This document shows positions 42,567 through 54,102 of a stretch of DNA of 64,000 nucleotides, one piece after another (within the stretch, counting starts at the first letter, position 1; every line of letters starts with the position of its first letter). Made by a program: the position numbers and the translations under genes. The stretch spans positions 124,001 through 188,000 of the forward strand of contig BCIK01000020.1 in the NCBI GenBank assembly GCA_039545295.1, in the 5' to 3' direction. Under the pieces are notes generated by a model. That model made no database searches. It saw only the letters and a program-made list of their open reading frames with translations, and was not told the origin of the DNA. This DNA comes from Udeniomyces pyricola (taxonomy: Eukaryota > Basidiomycota > Tremellomycetes > Cystofilobasidiales > Mrakiaceae).

Positions 42567-43318
42567 CTCTTTCTGACGGGGGCGAGTGAGTTGTCGAGTG
42601 AGGTAGGGAGATGAGGTGCCAGTAGTGAGGGGGAGGCAAAGAAGTGATGGGATGGAGGAAGATCCGTGAACGCTGGCAGCACGTTAGAGTGATGATGGAT
42701 GGAGTTATATTATGTATGATCATCATGATGATATATGATATATGATGACAAGTCCGAGGTTGTGTTAATGTGATCATGATCATGATCATGAGGCAGGCAA
42801 GGCAGTATCGGGCTGTGCAAAGTCAGAAGTATGCCATTTTTGGCAGGCTGTGTAGGCCAACTCAGGCGCGTTTGTGTTGGGTGGTGCAGTTGGAAGAGAG
42901 AGCAAGCGAGAGTTCCCTTCGTGCCGCTCAGTTCAGTTGACCCGTCCTCCTCGCTGTGCGTACTACAGGGCGATCAGACTCTTCTCCCCCTTGGTCTACC
43001 CGCGCCCTTTGCGCACGACTCGTTCTCCTAGCGAGCGGGAAGACAATATCAACATGTGATACTCCAGCTGACACCACTGTCCCTTTCTATCGTTGTCATC
43101 ATCATCATCTCCCATGCGTTTGTGGATGGGATGACCTGACCCGTCCGTCTGATTGCCTCACGAATCGTCGCCGTCGTCTGGCCGCTCGCTCGAATTGCGC
43201 TCCTCAAAATTGGCCTGGCCTTTCTTTCCCCCTCCTCCCCCTTCCCTTTCCCTCTCGTCGAAACAGCCACCCCCTCCCTCTTTCCCTCTACCCTCCCCCT
43301 TCCTCACAACTCATCAAA
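42567..43318. promoter_or_regulatory. Divergent promoter region, glucosidase I / ribosomal protein S21e
   Basis: About 750 bases between two divergent start codons. Near 42715-42792 there is a cluster of self-complementary GATCAT/ATGATC repeats (TGATCATGATCATGATCATG). The side next to S21e becomes strongly C/T-rich, as is common upstream of fungal ribosomal protein genes. No gene seen. Confidence 0.55.
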
Positions 43319-44442
43319 ATGGAGAACGATCAGGTTGGTATCCCCTTGCATTCTTTTTCACCATACTTCATCCTCCACAACATCGACACCAACAAATCAT
43401 CGCCCCCACCTACTCTCCTTCATTTTCTGCCGAGGCATCCATTGAGAAACCAGACGGGGACGACCCAAGGCCAAGGAGAGGAAATAGAGCTCAAACCAGC
43501 CGTCACACGTCCTACCCACGGCTCAGGCAGGGGAAGGGGGAATATTCGAGGGCTCAGGAGCTATAGCTGTTGCGTCCAGGAGCATCAAGCGAGCGAGGCT
43601 CAAGGGCAGGCTGGTCTTGATGCAAGGGCAGGCCATGAAGGAGGGAAGGAGGAGCCAGGGAGGGGAGGGGAATTCGCATACAGCCCATCCCCCCCCCCCT
43701 TCTTTTACTTCGACTCTCCCGTCTTTCTCCTTTCGCCTTCGACTAGGGTTCTTGCCCTTAGTGGAGGACCTTACCTGTCCTTTCTCTTATGAGATAAGGA
43801 TACCATCCTATCGTTCGGTTGCCGGATACCCGTCCTCCTTCCTTGGCCATCCAACCTACGCGCGCGTTTTCAAACACCTGAATTCTGCGCTCGCCCGACT
43901 CGGACTTAGTGCTCACAAACTCTCCTCACGCGCCTGCGATTTATAATAACTAACCTATCCATCTTTTCTCGTCTTGAATCTCTTCCTCTCTTTGTCTTAC
44001 AGGGTGTCCTCGTCGACCTTTACGTCCCCCGAAAGTGCTCGGCCACCGGCCGACTCATCAACTCCAAGGACCACGCCTCCATCCAGATCGCCGTCGCCGA
44101 CGTTGATGCTAACGGAGTCGCCCTCAAGACCGCCACCACCATCGCTCTCGTTGGTCAGGTCCGAGCTCAGGGTGAGGCTGATGACTCCATCAACCGATTG
44201 GCTACCGAGAAGGGTCGTGAGTATCATTGTCTCTTCACTCTCTTTCAGCCCCTTTTCTTCTTCTCTCTTCCTTGCAATTGCAAGATGTCTTGTTTCTTGA
44301 CATGACGCCAACACACTCGTTCTGACCAACTTTCCATCCATTCACCTACTCATCCACCTTGCTTTGACCCATTTCTTCTTCACTCGACAATCCTTGCTCC
44401 AACGCATCAGTTCTCCGAAACGTCTGGTCTTACTCCAAGTAA
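43319..44442 (+). CDS. RPS21: 40S ribosomal protein S21e
   Basis: A small structural protein of the cytosolic 40S subunit, needed for late pre-rRNA processing. Three exons, 43319-43333, 44003-44216 and 44411-44442, sum to 261 nt (86 residues), almost the usual length. The protein begins MENDQGVLVDLYVPRKCSAT, continues GRLINSKDHASIQIAVADVD and ends LLRNVWSYSK. Exon 1 has only five codons, followed by a long first intron of about 670 nt, a pattern common in fungal ribosomal protein genes and often tied to splicing control. Confidence 0.96.
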
Positions 44443-45110
44443 ATTGGGTCGTAACGATCTCCCGACGCATGCTGGATTAGAAGGGGAGGTGTATCGAGAT
44501 GAATCACCTTTCTGAGGAATAACCAAACCCCCCCAAACTGGACCCGAAGTGTTTGATACGTTGAGCTGTGACCTTGAGAAAGAGAGACACGTGCGTAGGG
44601 CGCGTGACAAGATGGAAAGGGTAATCAATCAGTGGGCGTAGACGTGTGCAGTGGGGACTGATCGGGCGATAGCTTGGACTGACCGTTGGTAGAACAACTT
44701 GTCAGGACTGACTGTGATGCGTTGGGCATTGTACGTAGAGAAGGACTTACTGACCCCGGCTGGCAATACGTACACACTTATCGTCCTGGATTCAATCACT
44801 ATATATGCAGTGTGCATCCAACATGGGAATGGAGAAAGCAAGCCGAGCGTTCTGACGTGTTGAGACGATACATATACGTATACATATAGCGTATATATAC
44901 CGTATATGTATACGTGAGATGTGCTGAATATCTTATAGAATATATCACGCATGACTGTATGTTGGCTTATGAATCAGCAACGTGGTTTCCCAGATCCCAG
45001 TATCGCCCTCTCCCCATTTCGAGTCGATCAGTTACAGAACTCTCCCTTTATGACTGAGCCCTCCGCCCGCCCCCAACCACCAACCCATCCGCTCATCTCC
45101 AACCCACGCC
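44443..45110. other. Intergenic region with a perfect inverted repeat
   Basis: Separates S21e and the TrpRS transcription unit, both on +. No gene is visible. It contains the TATA-rich inverted repeat annotated at 44876-44915; the stretch next to the ATG at 45111 is C-rich. Confidence 0.6.
44876..44915. repeat. Inverted repeat, 13-bp arms with 14-base loop
   Basis: Left arm ACGTATACATATA and right arm TATATGTATACGT are exact reverse complements separated by 14 bases of GTATATATACC-like sequence. It could form a hairpin or cruciform, or be a dyad protein site. Confidence 0.75.
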
Positions 45111-48100
45111 ATGTCATCCAACTCTCAGCCCGCCAAGAGGCACACCAAGAAGCCTTCCATGTCTCAGGAAGAGGTCGTCGATGCTCTTTCCAAGCTTGGT
45201 CAGTCCCTCTCTCCCTCAAATTAAGCCCCTTCTCCAGAGGTCACCGGTGGTTTGTTTCCCTTGCCGCCCATCGTCATGTCGTCTCTCTCCCTTCCAATCC
45301 AATCTGGCTTGTGATAAGGTCATTTAGGCCTCCTTCAGTTCTCGATTCCCATCGCCTCCTCATGCTTACATTCCCATCCAAAACATCTTGTGACGTTTGG
45401 TTTCCGTTGACTATATCAATCAATCCATCAGACCTCCCTCCTCCTTCCGCTCTCGACACTCCTCAAGATGTCTCTTTTGACGACTCTGACGACGCGGCCG
45501 AGATCCAACGTCGACTATCCGAGATGGAATTGCCGCCTCCCGAGCATGTTATCGAGGCTGCCCGACGGGTCGACGAGGGTTTGGGAACCGAGGGCGTCGC
45601 CGAGGGCCTCGCGGGCAAGCTGGAAGGAATGGAGTTTGGAGAGCCAGAGTGGCTGAAAGGAGGGTGAGTTTGAATATCGGATAGGTTGGCTTTGGGATGT
45701 GAGGATGAGCTCGATTGGGTGGGTTCTGATAAGGAAGGAAGGGATACTGTTTGGTGAGACAGATACAGTCGGAGTGCCGCCGGGTCTGATGGTCAGCTTG
45801 TTCGAAAGTATCGATAATCCAAGAGCGGACGATATGAATAGCTCAGTCGGGTAGTCGGATGGTTGAGGGGAGGATCATGACAAGACCGTGAGCCCTCCAC
45901 GTCCTCCCATGCCTGGTTGCTGGTGACTTTTAGTCATGGTTTTGTCGCGTTGCTTTGGCAAGACGATATCAATCGTATTCGGGAGAAAAGAAGGACAAGG
46001 GGGCCTAGAGGGCATTCGTCCCGTTGCTACTTCACACCTTCGCATCTTATCTTTCTGTTCCCGCGTACATGTCATTGTACTCTTCAGCCGAGCTCAATTA
46101 ACTCTGAATTCTATGCTGGTTTGTTTCGTCTCATTCTTCTTCTGCGTTTCGCCTCTCTCCCTTTCGTAGACCCCGTAAACCGACGTTGAGCCGTTCGACC
46201 ACGCCCTCACGCGTCCCGTCCGCGGCGTCGTCGCCCGTCCAAACGCCTTCGAAACCCGCGGCGCCTCTGCCTACGACCCTTTCATCGCTGACCCAAACGA
46301 CCCCCTCGAAGCCATCCCCCTTGGCGAGCCAGATTCCGACCACGAGTAACGCCGTCGAGAAGGAGGCCGGAAGGGAGAAGGAGGCGTCGGGTAAGAAGGA
46401 GCAGAACGTTACGCCTTGGGACGTCGAGGGTGAAGTTGGAGAAGATGGAGTTGCTATCGGCATGTGAGTCGCCGTTGTCATGGTGTTTCTCGTTCTTTGT
46501 CGTCCCGTTGCGTCGTCAGCAGGATAGAAATGTAGTTTACCCGTAGAATCATTCTAAACATACATCACTCCCTCACACCGATCCGCTGCCCTTCTTTCCC
46601 CTTCCTCTCCTCGTTTCTCTGTCTCTGTCTGTCTTTGAACTCTACCAAACGTGCTCCCGAACAGTGACTACACCAAGCTCATCCGTCAATTCGGCACGGC
46701 CCAGATCACGCCTGAGCTCATTGAGCGATTCGAGCGATTGACGGGCCACCGAGCTCACCTCCTGCTTCGACGAGGCACCTTTTTCTCTCACCGGTTCGTT
46801 GGTTGCGCTTCGTGTCGCCGATGGTTCTTCTCCTACTTCTTCTTTCTCCCTCTCTTTGATGGTCTTCTTTTGTTTGATTGAGGGAGAGAACGTTGTATTG
46901 TGTCCTCCTTGATGCTCATNTTTCGACTTTTTTTTTTTTTTTTTGTCTGCTTGTCGTCTACTCACCGGTTCCACAGAGACCTCGAGAAGATTTTGGATCG
47001 ATACGAGGCTGGCAAGCCTTTCTACCTCTACACTGGTCGAGGACCCAGTTCGGGTAGCATGCACCTCGGTCACATGGTTCCCTTCATGTTCACCACGTAC
47101 GTCATATCTACCACTCTTCCTGCTTTTGAGCAAGAACGCAACGTTAGGCGAGCGTGATGTCATTCGAAGCAGAGTGAAGGTTTTGACTTTGTTCGTTTGT
47201 CTTTGCGCTGCTCGGGACGTTGGTATTTGGGGATGGGTGTGTGTAGTTGGTTGCAGCATGTCTTCCAGGTTCCTCTCGTCATCCAACTCACTGGTTCGTG
47301 GTTCTTGTCCATTCGAACACAGCTTGCTTTAGCTTCATTTTCTGATCACACTCGGTTCTTGTCTATCTCTTGCATCTCCACACGCGTATGGATACCTGAT
47401 TCGTATCTGTCGCTTCTCCTCTCTTCCCCTCTTCTTTTGTCGTTATACGGTTGCATCCGGTCGTCCCTCTGACAGACGACGAGAAGTTTCTTTTCCAGAA
47501 GGACACCAAGCCGCTCACGCTCGAGCAGACGTCGGCGTTTGCGTTTGAGAACGCAAAGGATATCATTGCGTGCGGCGTCGAGTTGGAGAGGACGTTCATC
47601 TTTTCAGACTTGGATTACGTCGGGTTGGTTTTTTTTTCTTGGAAGGGGATTTCCTTCTTTTTGGCCTGAACAACAGCTGACGAACGTATTCTGGATATTC
47701 TTGCATCGTTTTTGTCTTCTTCTCTCTCTGCCGACTGCTTCTGTCATCGCGTTGGGATGCATGCTCCAGTGGCGCATTCTACCGCAACATCGTCAGGATC
47801 TCCCGACAGATTACCTACAACCAATCCAAAGCCACCTTTGGCTTCACTGACTCGTTGCGTACTCCTTTCTTGTTTCAAATTCCATCCTTGCCTGTTTCTA
47901 CTAGAGTGCCCCAAGGCTTCTTCTTCTGAGATAAAGGAACTGACATTCGGCTTGGCGTTTGGCATTGATTTTCCTCTTTCTCTTCTCTCCCCGCTTGTTT
48001 TTTTTTTGGTACGATATAGGGACAACATTGGCAAATCGCACTTCCCTGCCATCCAAGCGGCACCTTCTTTCTCCAACTCGTTCCCCCAGATCTTTGGTGA

Positions 48101-49319
48101 CAAGTCGGACATCCCGTGCTTGATCCCATGCGCTATCGACCAGGATCCTGTGAGTCGGTCTTCCTGCTCCAATACCAATTGGCTCATTGAGTTTCTTTTT
48201 CTTCTTCTTCTTCCTTTTCTAGTGGACTGTGATGAGGATATTCAATGCGATTTCACGTAGATGATGCTTTTGGACTGACACCCTCCCCCCCCCCTCCCCT
48301 ACCCGCTTTCTTCTTCTAACCCTTCCAACACTCATCCTTCATCAATCCTTCTTTTTGCCCTTCCTTGTGTGTAGTACTTCCGAACGACTCGAGACATTGC
48401 TCCTAAGCTCAAGTACCCCAAGCCTGCGCTCCTTCACGCCAAGTTCATCCCCGCCCTCCAAGGAGCGCACACCAAGATGTCGGCGTCCGATCCAACGTCG
48501 TCCGTCTACATGACCGACGACGCGAGCACGATCAAGAAGAAGATCAACAAGCATGCATTCTCGGGCGGAGGAGGCGATGGATCGGCGGAGGATCAGAGGA
48601 AGTATGGAGGTAACCCGGAGGTGGATGTGAGCTTTGTTTGGTTGGGCTTCTTTGAGGATGACGATACGTTGATGAAGAAGATCGAAACGGTTCGTGTTTT
48701 TTTTTCTTCTTCTTTTTTTTCTTGTTGTTGTTGTTGTTCTTGTGGTTTGCTTTTTGCTTTCCGTCGTTTGGTTGTGGGATAGTGACGAGTCAATTCCATT
48801 CTGACATCTCGTTTGAAACCCCCTTCTTCCTTCCCCTTCCCCTTGGTCTCATCCTTTCTTATCTTTCCCTTCTCCCTTCACTCGAATCGCCTGGTATCTT
48901 TGTTCACCTTTTTTTTCCTCCTTTTGCGGCATGCAGGAATACCGAGCGGGAACGATGCTCTCGGGCGAGATCAAGAAGATGTGTATCGCTAAAGTCCAAG
49001 AGTTTGTCAAGTCTTTCCAAGAGGTGATTTTTTTGTTTTTGTTTATTTCCATCTCTTTTGAACCCTCTTCTTTAATCTTGTTCTTTGGTCTGTATGTGTC
49101 GGGTTGGACGTATGAAAAGGGCCTCACTGACTAAGTCGTTCTCTCCCACTTACCTTGCGTGAAACTCGGTTTGACTCCCTTGCGTATGTGATTTAGCGAC
49201 GAGCCACCGTGACGGACGATCTGGTGCGGCAGTACATGGATGCGTCGAGGAAAATTGACCCGCTGCCTGGTAAGCGTCGCAACGTGGCCCTCGCTGGTGA
49301 ATCTGGGGCTGTCGCGTAG
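45111..49319 (+). CDS. WRS1: Cytosolic tryptophanyl-tRNA synthetase with N-terminal extension
   Basis: Charges tRNA-Trp for cytosolic translation; class I synthetase of the eukaryotic type. Catalytic segments: [53 protein letters not shown] (HIGH equivalent), [62 protein letters not shown] (KMSKS equivalent) and [20 protein letters not shown]. The N-terminal model uses exons 45111-45198, 45432-45663 and 46170-46463, which join in phase to the core exon starting at 46665. It adds about 190 residues: [14 protein letters not shown], an acidic stretch ([13 protein letters not shown]), then a Ser/Thr/Pro-rich linker. If the intron at 45664-46169 is kept, translation stops at once (TGA 45665-45667), giving a 107-residue product. 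A separate short gene at 45111-45667 and a later TrpRS start remain possible; the core is certain. Confidence 0.9.
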
Positions 49320-50112
49320 AAGAAAGAGCGGGAGGACGAAGGAGGAGGAGGAAGGAAGGAAAGTGAGAGAAAGAGTGGGTGTGATATATATATATATGTG
49401 GTTAGGGCTGGGATTATGCAAGGGTATGCATGGCTTGCCGGAGTGAGAGAATATATGTATAAGGGAGAGGCGATGGGGGGGTGGGTGGGGGGGGGGGGGA
49501 GTTGCGATTTTATGATCAGTCGGTTCAATCGAGTTCAATCCTACTATAGAACAGCTTAATGTTGGGCTCAGTTGTTTTCTGTTTGTTTGTTTTTTTCTCG
49601 GGTGCGTATTGGACATGAATCTCATGCGGATATGTCCTGCGTCGGTTATACGTTATACTGTATACTTTGCGAGCCATGAGTGCAATTCAGTGGTTAGTAG
49701 CAGTGATCACGGTTATAACTTGGTACTTGTTCGACAGCGAGATGTTAAAGTACTTTGTTTGTTTATTTATCGATCGACGGGCTCGAGCCCCTCTCTTTCT
49801 TTCCCCCTTTCCCTTTCCCTTTCCCTTTCCCTTTCCCTTTCCCTTTCCCTTTCCCTTTCCCTTTCCCTTTCCCTTTCCCTTGCCCTAATCTTCCCCTAGA
49901 CATCTGTCTCGACCGATCCATCTCGCGCCAGCCACTTGATATCTCTCTTCGTTCTCAACAACTACCACCCTCGTCCTCCTTTCCCCTATCCATCTACCTC
50001 ACCCAACAAGTAACCCTCCTCTCCCTTCTCCACTCTCTCCCTTCTCCACTCTCTCCATTCAACACCACCCCATTATCCCTCCCAACCATCGTCTTCGACA
50101 ATCGTCATATCC
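49320..50112. promoter_or_regulatory. Intergenic region upstream of the LIM gene
   Basis: No gene is visible between the TrpRS stop and the LIM start at 50113. It contains a TATATATA patch near 49385-49396, a G-run near 49487-49500, the CCCTTT repeat listed separately, and a C/T-rich leader just before the ATG. Confidence 0.55.
49804..49880 (+). repeat. CCCTTT hexamer array (about 13 copies)
   Basis: A near-perfect tandem array of CCCTTT, about 77 bases long, starts about 310 bases upstream of the LIM gene start codon. It is homopyrimidine on the + strand. Confidence 0.85.
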
Positions 50113-53109
50113 ATGTCGGCGAGACCCTGCGGGACGTGTAACAAGGTGCGTGCGGCCGCTGTCGATCTAGGTCGTCGTCTTATCGTCGTCCCCTAAGCTA
50201 GCTGCTGGTACTCTTTTATCACCTTCGAGATGGGGATCATCGTCCCATATGAGCATCCAGCTCACATCTCACGTGGAGCTATGGCCTGCTGCGACCATAA
50301 TACATACCGCGCGCGTCGGAAACTAATCAACAACCCGACCCGGCCTCAGAGCAGCTGTATTAACGGCCTTTGCATGTGCACCGACGAGCCTTTTCATAAA
50401 TGAACCAGCTCTCCACAAAACCCCCCTATCCTGAAAAAGATTAGAGCCATATACGTGGGTGATCGAATCTGACTTGGGTGGTTTGTTATCATGTTTCCAG
50501 TCAGTCTATCCAAAGGAGAAGATTGCCATCTCTGACGTTTGGCTGCATCGCGAGTGTCTAAAAGTACGTCAGACAGCTCGTTCTTTGTTGATCGTGGTTT
50601 CTTGTCTATTGCTTATGGCCTTTGATGTTGTTGTTTTTTCTCTCCCTCTCTTTGTTTTTTTGGTGCCTTTGAATCCCCTCCTCACTTGTCATTGCCCATC
50701 CTGATGGTTCTCATGTCATCCATCCTGTTTTCGACTTCCTTCTCATACCTTTCTTCTCCTCCCAACTATTCCATCTACGACCAATGCAAATTATGGCTCA
50801 TATCACGCTCTGACCCCTTCGATTCCCTGTTTACTGCATTAACCTTCCCCCTTAACACTACTCTCACACTTGTACCCTTGTATGTAGTGCTACATCTGCA
50901 GCTCGACGCTAGGTCTCAACTCGGTCTATGTCTCGATCGCATCTGGCGAGAAGAAGTTGTATTGCAAAGTGGACGTCCCTCGAGCGGTCCATACAGCCGT
51001 TGTCGATTCCATCGCCCTTCGCAGGGCTATCAGTGCGTGGATCTTTCGTTCTTACCCTTTTTTTCTCTCTCTCTCTCTCCCATTATTGATGAGCGCTGAG
51101 AGGGGGGTGGGTGGAGGTGGTGATCCCTTTCCGGTCCTACTCACTGCATGATATTCATGCATCTGCAGCTGTCTAACACATGAATTCTCTGGATATTTTA
51201 TTATCATCACGATCGTACTTCCTCAACTTCTTGGGCCGGACCTTCCTGCTCCTTCGTTATCTTCTCCATCTTACTTAGCCGCGCCTAAAGCGAGCTCGAC
51301 CTCTGCGTCGTCCGCTCAACTTCCCGGCAATGGATCCCGGGGTTCGATGCGATTCAAAGGGCTCACGCTCCGATCTAAAGGGATGCGGGGCGGGTTGGAA
51401 GCCCAAAGTCGAACGGGAGGAGTGATGAACGGATTAGGCAGAGTAAGTCCGCTCATGATCTTGTTACCTGGCGGTGGGAAGGGGAGTGGGGGGTGGGGAA
51501 GGGGGAGAAGCTAAGGAGATGAAACGGTCGATATCTCAGTCTCGTCGAAAGAAAAGAATAGAACAGATAGAGATGGCAGGATCCTCTCCAAATTGATCGC
51601 CGAAGTTACTCGATACATAAATATATGACATCTCCTTTGTCTGACATTTCGTTGCCTTCTTTTTTTTTCTCGCCTCATGACTCGGACTGCGTCGTCCTTT
51701 CCAATTCCATTGTCGTCCTTACCACCAGGTGATCGTCGGGAACGCCCGTGGGTCGACTCTGGACTCTTGGGATATCCAACACGCACTCGAGGTTCAATCT
51801 CACGTCTCTTCGCCCCATACGTCCCATCCGGCTCTGACGGCCCAACTGACCGGCGGGGGCGGTGGACAGCAATTCATGTCGCCCTCGATCCTCACGCCGC
51901 AAGTGACGGGTAGGTCGGACAGGGCAACGTGGATCCAAAAGGATGAAACGGGGAAGAATGGAGGAGAGGAAGGTGAGAAGGAGGACGAGGAGGTCGATGA
52001 TGGCATCGCGAGGGAGAAGAAAGGCGTCAAAGAGGTTCCGACCGTTGAGAAAGACCTGTGAGTGATGCGGATACGTTTTTTTTTTTTTTCTTTTTTTTTT
52101 TNTTTTTTTTTTTTTCGCTCTTTGACTAATAAAGTCAAAGACAGCTGACTAATAAAGTCAAAGACAGCTGGAACGGAGAAACGGAGCGGATGAACCAGAT
52201 CGAACTTGTCGAATGTATAGGAATGAATGAGATGATGAAAAGCCCCAAGGAATCCAATGGACCATCTCAACCTTCGATGATATTGGGATCCTGAACCTAA
52301 TCCATTTTATTATTATCATTTTTTTTGCTTGCTTCGTGTCTCGTTTTGGTTTTCCTTTGACCATAGCGTCAAGAACCTCCTCCGAGCTTTCCAACTCGAC
52401 ACGCTCTCCATCGTCGAGCTCCCTCCCCTCGGACCTCTCACACCTTCTCTCGAATGCGACACTCACTGTGATCTCTCGGTCGAAGGACAACGACTCTCGA
52501 GCTCGAACCTTCCCACGCCGACGCCCTCGACGTTTGCGAATACGCAAGCGAATGCATCGACGACGCATCCTCATCCTTATACCCGATCGACGTTGTCGAA
52601 ACGACCGACGGTACTCGATGGGTTGATGGCTCCCCCACCGACGCCTATCGCCAAACGAACCACACCTCCCAATGGTGGTGATGATGATGACCAACATCAA
52701 CCTCAAGCGTTTGCGAGCATCAAGCTTCCTGGTGGAACGTTGGGTACTCTGGGTCATGACGCTCGGTTCACGAACCCACTCACCCTCATCGGCACGTTGG
52801 GTTCCCGACGAGGCTTTAAAGCGACGACAACGACAACCACCGGTTCTGCTGCTGGGTCTGCTCACAAACCTCGGTTGCAGAGCTTGTTTGATCCTCCGTC
52901 TCACGCCATCACCACCACCACGACGATAGGGGCAGAAGTCCAAACCCCTCCTACATCGACGTCTTCATCCCCAACTCCTAACACGAACGCTTCGCTTCCT
53001 CTCACGAACCGAGTTAAGTCCGTCCGGATCGCGTCTGGGAAACCTTCGATCATCGAGATGTTTGCGGACCCGACAACGACGACGATGGCCACAGCGACGA
53101 CGACTCAGA

Positions 53110-53140
<31 letters not shown>

Positions 53141-53258
53141 CGAAGAAGGATGTGAAGAGATTGGAGATGAGGAATTCGCGAGGCGGATGGAGGAGCAAGG
53201 GTTGGAGGTGACGTTGGTGTATGAAGAGGAAGTCGAACCGGTTGTCGTCCAGGTTTGA
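50113..53258 (+). CDS. Single LIM-domain protein, function unknown
   Basis: Six exons sum to 1626 nt (541 residues): 50113-50145, 50501-50563, 50888-51032, 51279-51442, 51729-52057, 52367-53258. The only domain I see is one LIM zinc-binding domain at the extreme N-terminus, residues about 6-62: CGTCNKSVYPKEKIAISDVW, then LHRECLKCYIC and LYCKVD, with the C-x2-C, H-x2-C, C-x2-C and C-x2-D ligand pairs. LIM domains bind proteins, often cytoskeletal or signalling partners. The rest is low complexity: a basic patch (RFKGLTLRSKGMRGG), Gly/Glu/Lys-rich stretches, Thr/Pro-rich regions, then an Asp run and an acidic end (EEEVEPVVVQV). No GAP, kinase or homeodomain follows, so paxillin-, Lrg1- or Rga-type identities are not supported. 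The acidic tail, repeated in coding GAT triplets, may vary in length. Confidence 0.8.
52124..52170 (+). repeat. Tandem 23-bp duplication with hairpin potential in a LIM-gene intron
   Basis: The unit GACTAATAAAGTCAAAGACAG plus CT occurs twice in direct succession. With the preceding CTTT it also forms an inverted repeat (CTTTGACT / AGTCAAAG). Each copy contains GACTAAT, which resembles a splice branch-point sequence. The array lies between a poly-T tract containing one N and the acceptor at 52366. Confidence 0.8.
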
Positions 53259-54102
53259 ATGAAGAGGGGAAGGGGGGGAGGGGGGGAGGAGGAGTCCGTG
53301 AGAGTTGGGGTTGAAGGTTGGATGAGTGGGTGGGTGGGTGGGTTTGGGAAATATTGGGATGTAAGAGGGTGGGAAGTTTGAAGTTTGGTTGGAAGGAAGG
53401 AAGTAAAGAAGATGGTTATGAATTGAAAAGATCGAAGGAGAGTTCAAGCAAAGCGAGTCGAAAGATAAAAAAAAAAAGAAGAGAAAGAGAGAAGTAGATC
53501 ATCACATCCACATGAAGTCGATCTGGGACATGAAATTAATGAAACTCAGGTGGGTTCATCACATCAGTCACGTCAGTACATGTTTGACCGACTCGGAAGG
53601 ATTCAAGGAGAATTCATCGGGAAAAAGATTCTAAAACCCCAAATCGATCGTGATCAAGGACTGATCAAAGAAAGAAACAGAGACAGAACAAGAAACAAAC
53701 AAACAAAAAAAAATCTGCCTACCACGGGCCACGCGACACGGCACATGCATGCATAGTACAGTCATAGCACGTTTCAAAGTCAGTAGTGAGTACGTACCGG
53801 AGGTTTGCGACCAAAAAAAAAAAAAGGGGTGATTCATCTAATCCATACGTACTAAACTAAGTACTTCCTAACCCTTCCTCTTCCATCGACTTTCCGAGAT
53901 ATCGCTACACTCATAACTGACCCCAACCTTCCCTTTCCCTCCTCCTCTGCCCGATTCGCCCACAAGAAGCCATCGTCATGAACGAAAATCGTCCCGCTAA
54001 CAATGGTGAAGGGGGTTCATCAAACCCTTCCTTCCTTCCTCTCAACCCCTCTCCTTCCGAGTTACATCAAACGGGGCCGGGTTGGGGAAGAGGAAATGGG
54101 TT
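53259..54102. other. Convergent intergenic region, LIM gene / RPT3
   Basis: About 840 bases between facing stop codons with no recognisable gene. Near the LIM stop there are G-rich tracts and a GGTG repeat (about 53328-53344); A-runs occur near 53467 and 53812. Confidence 0.6.

Noticed and set aside
44951..45667. 238-residue frame starting at 44951
   Set aside because: The part before 45111 and between 45198 and 45432 reads through non-coding sequence; splicing from ATG 45111 is phase-consistent.
45838..45905. tRNA-like A-box (TAGCTCAGTCGG) in the TrpRS intron region
   Set aside because: No matching B-box (GTTCGA type) at the right distance and no cloverleaf stems that I could pair.
49804..49880. 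CCCTTT array as a telomeric repeat
   Set aside because: Unit is not a fungal telomere type (TTAGGG) and it lies between two ordinary genes.
52158..52943. 261-residue open frame on the minus strand
   Set aside because: Arg-rich shadow of the LIM gene's last exon; no family similarity and opposite to a phase-consistent coding exon.
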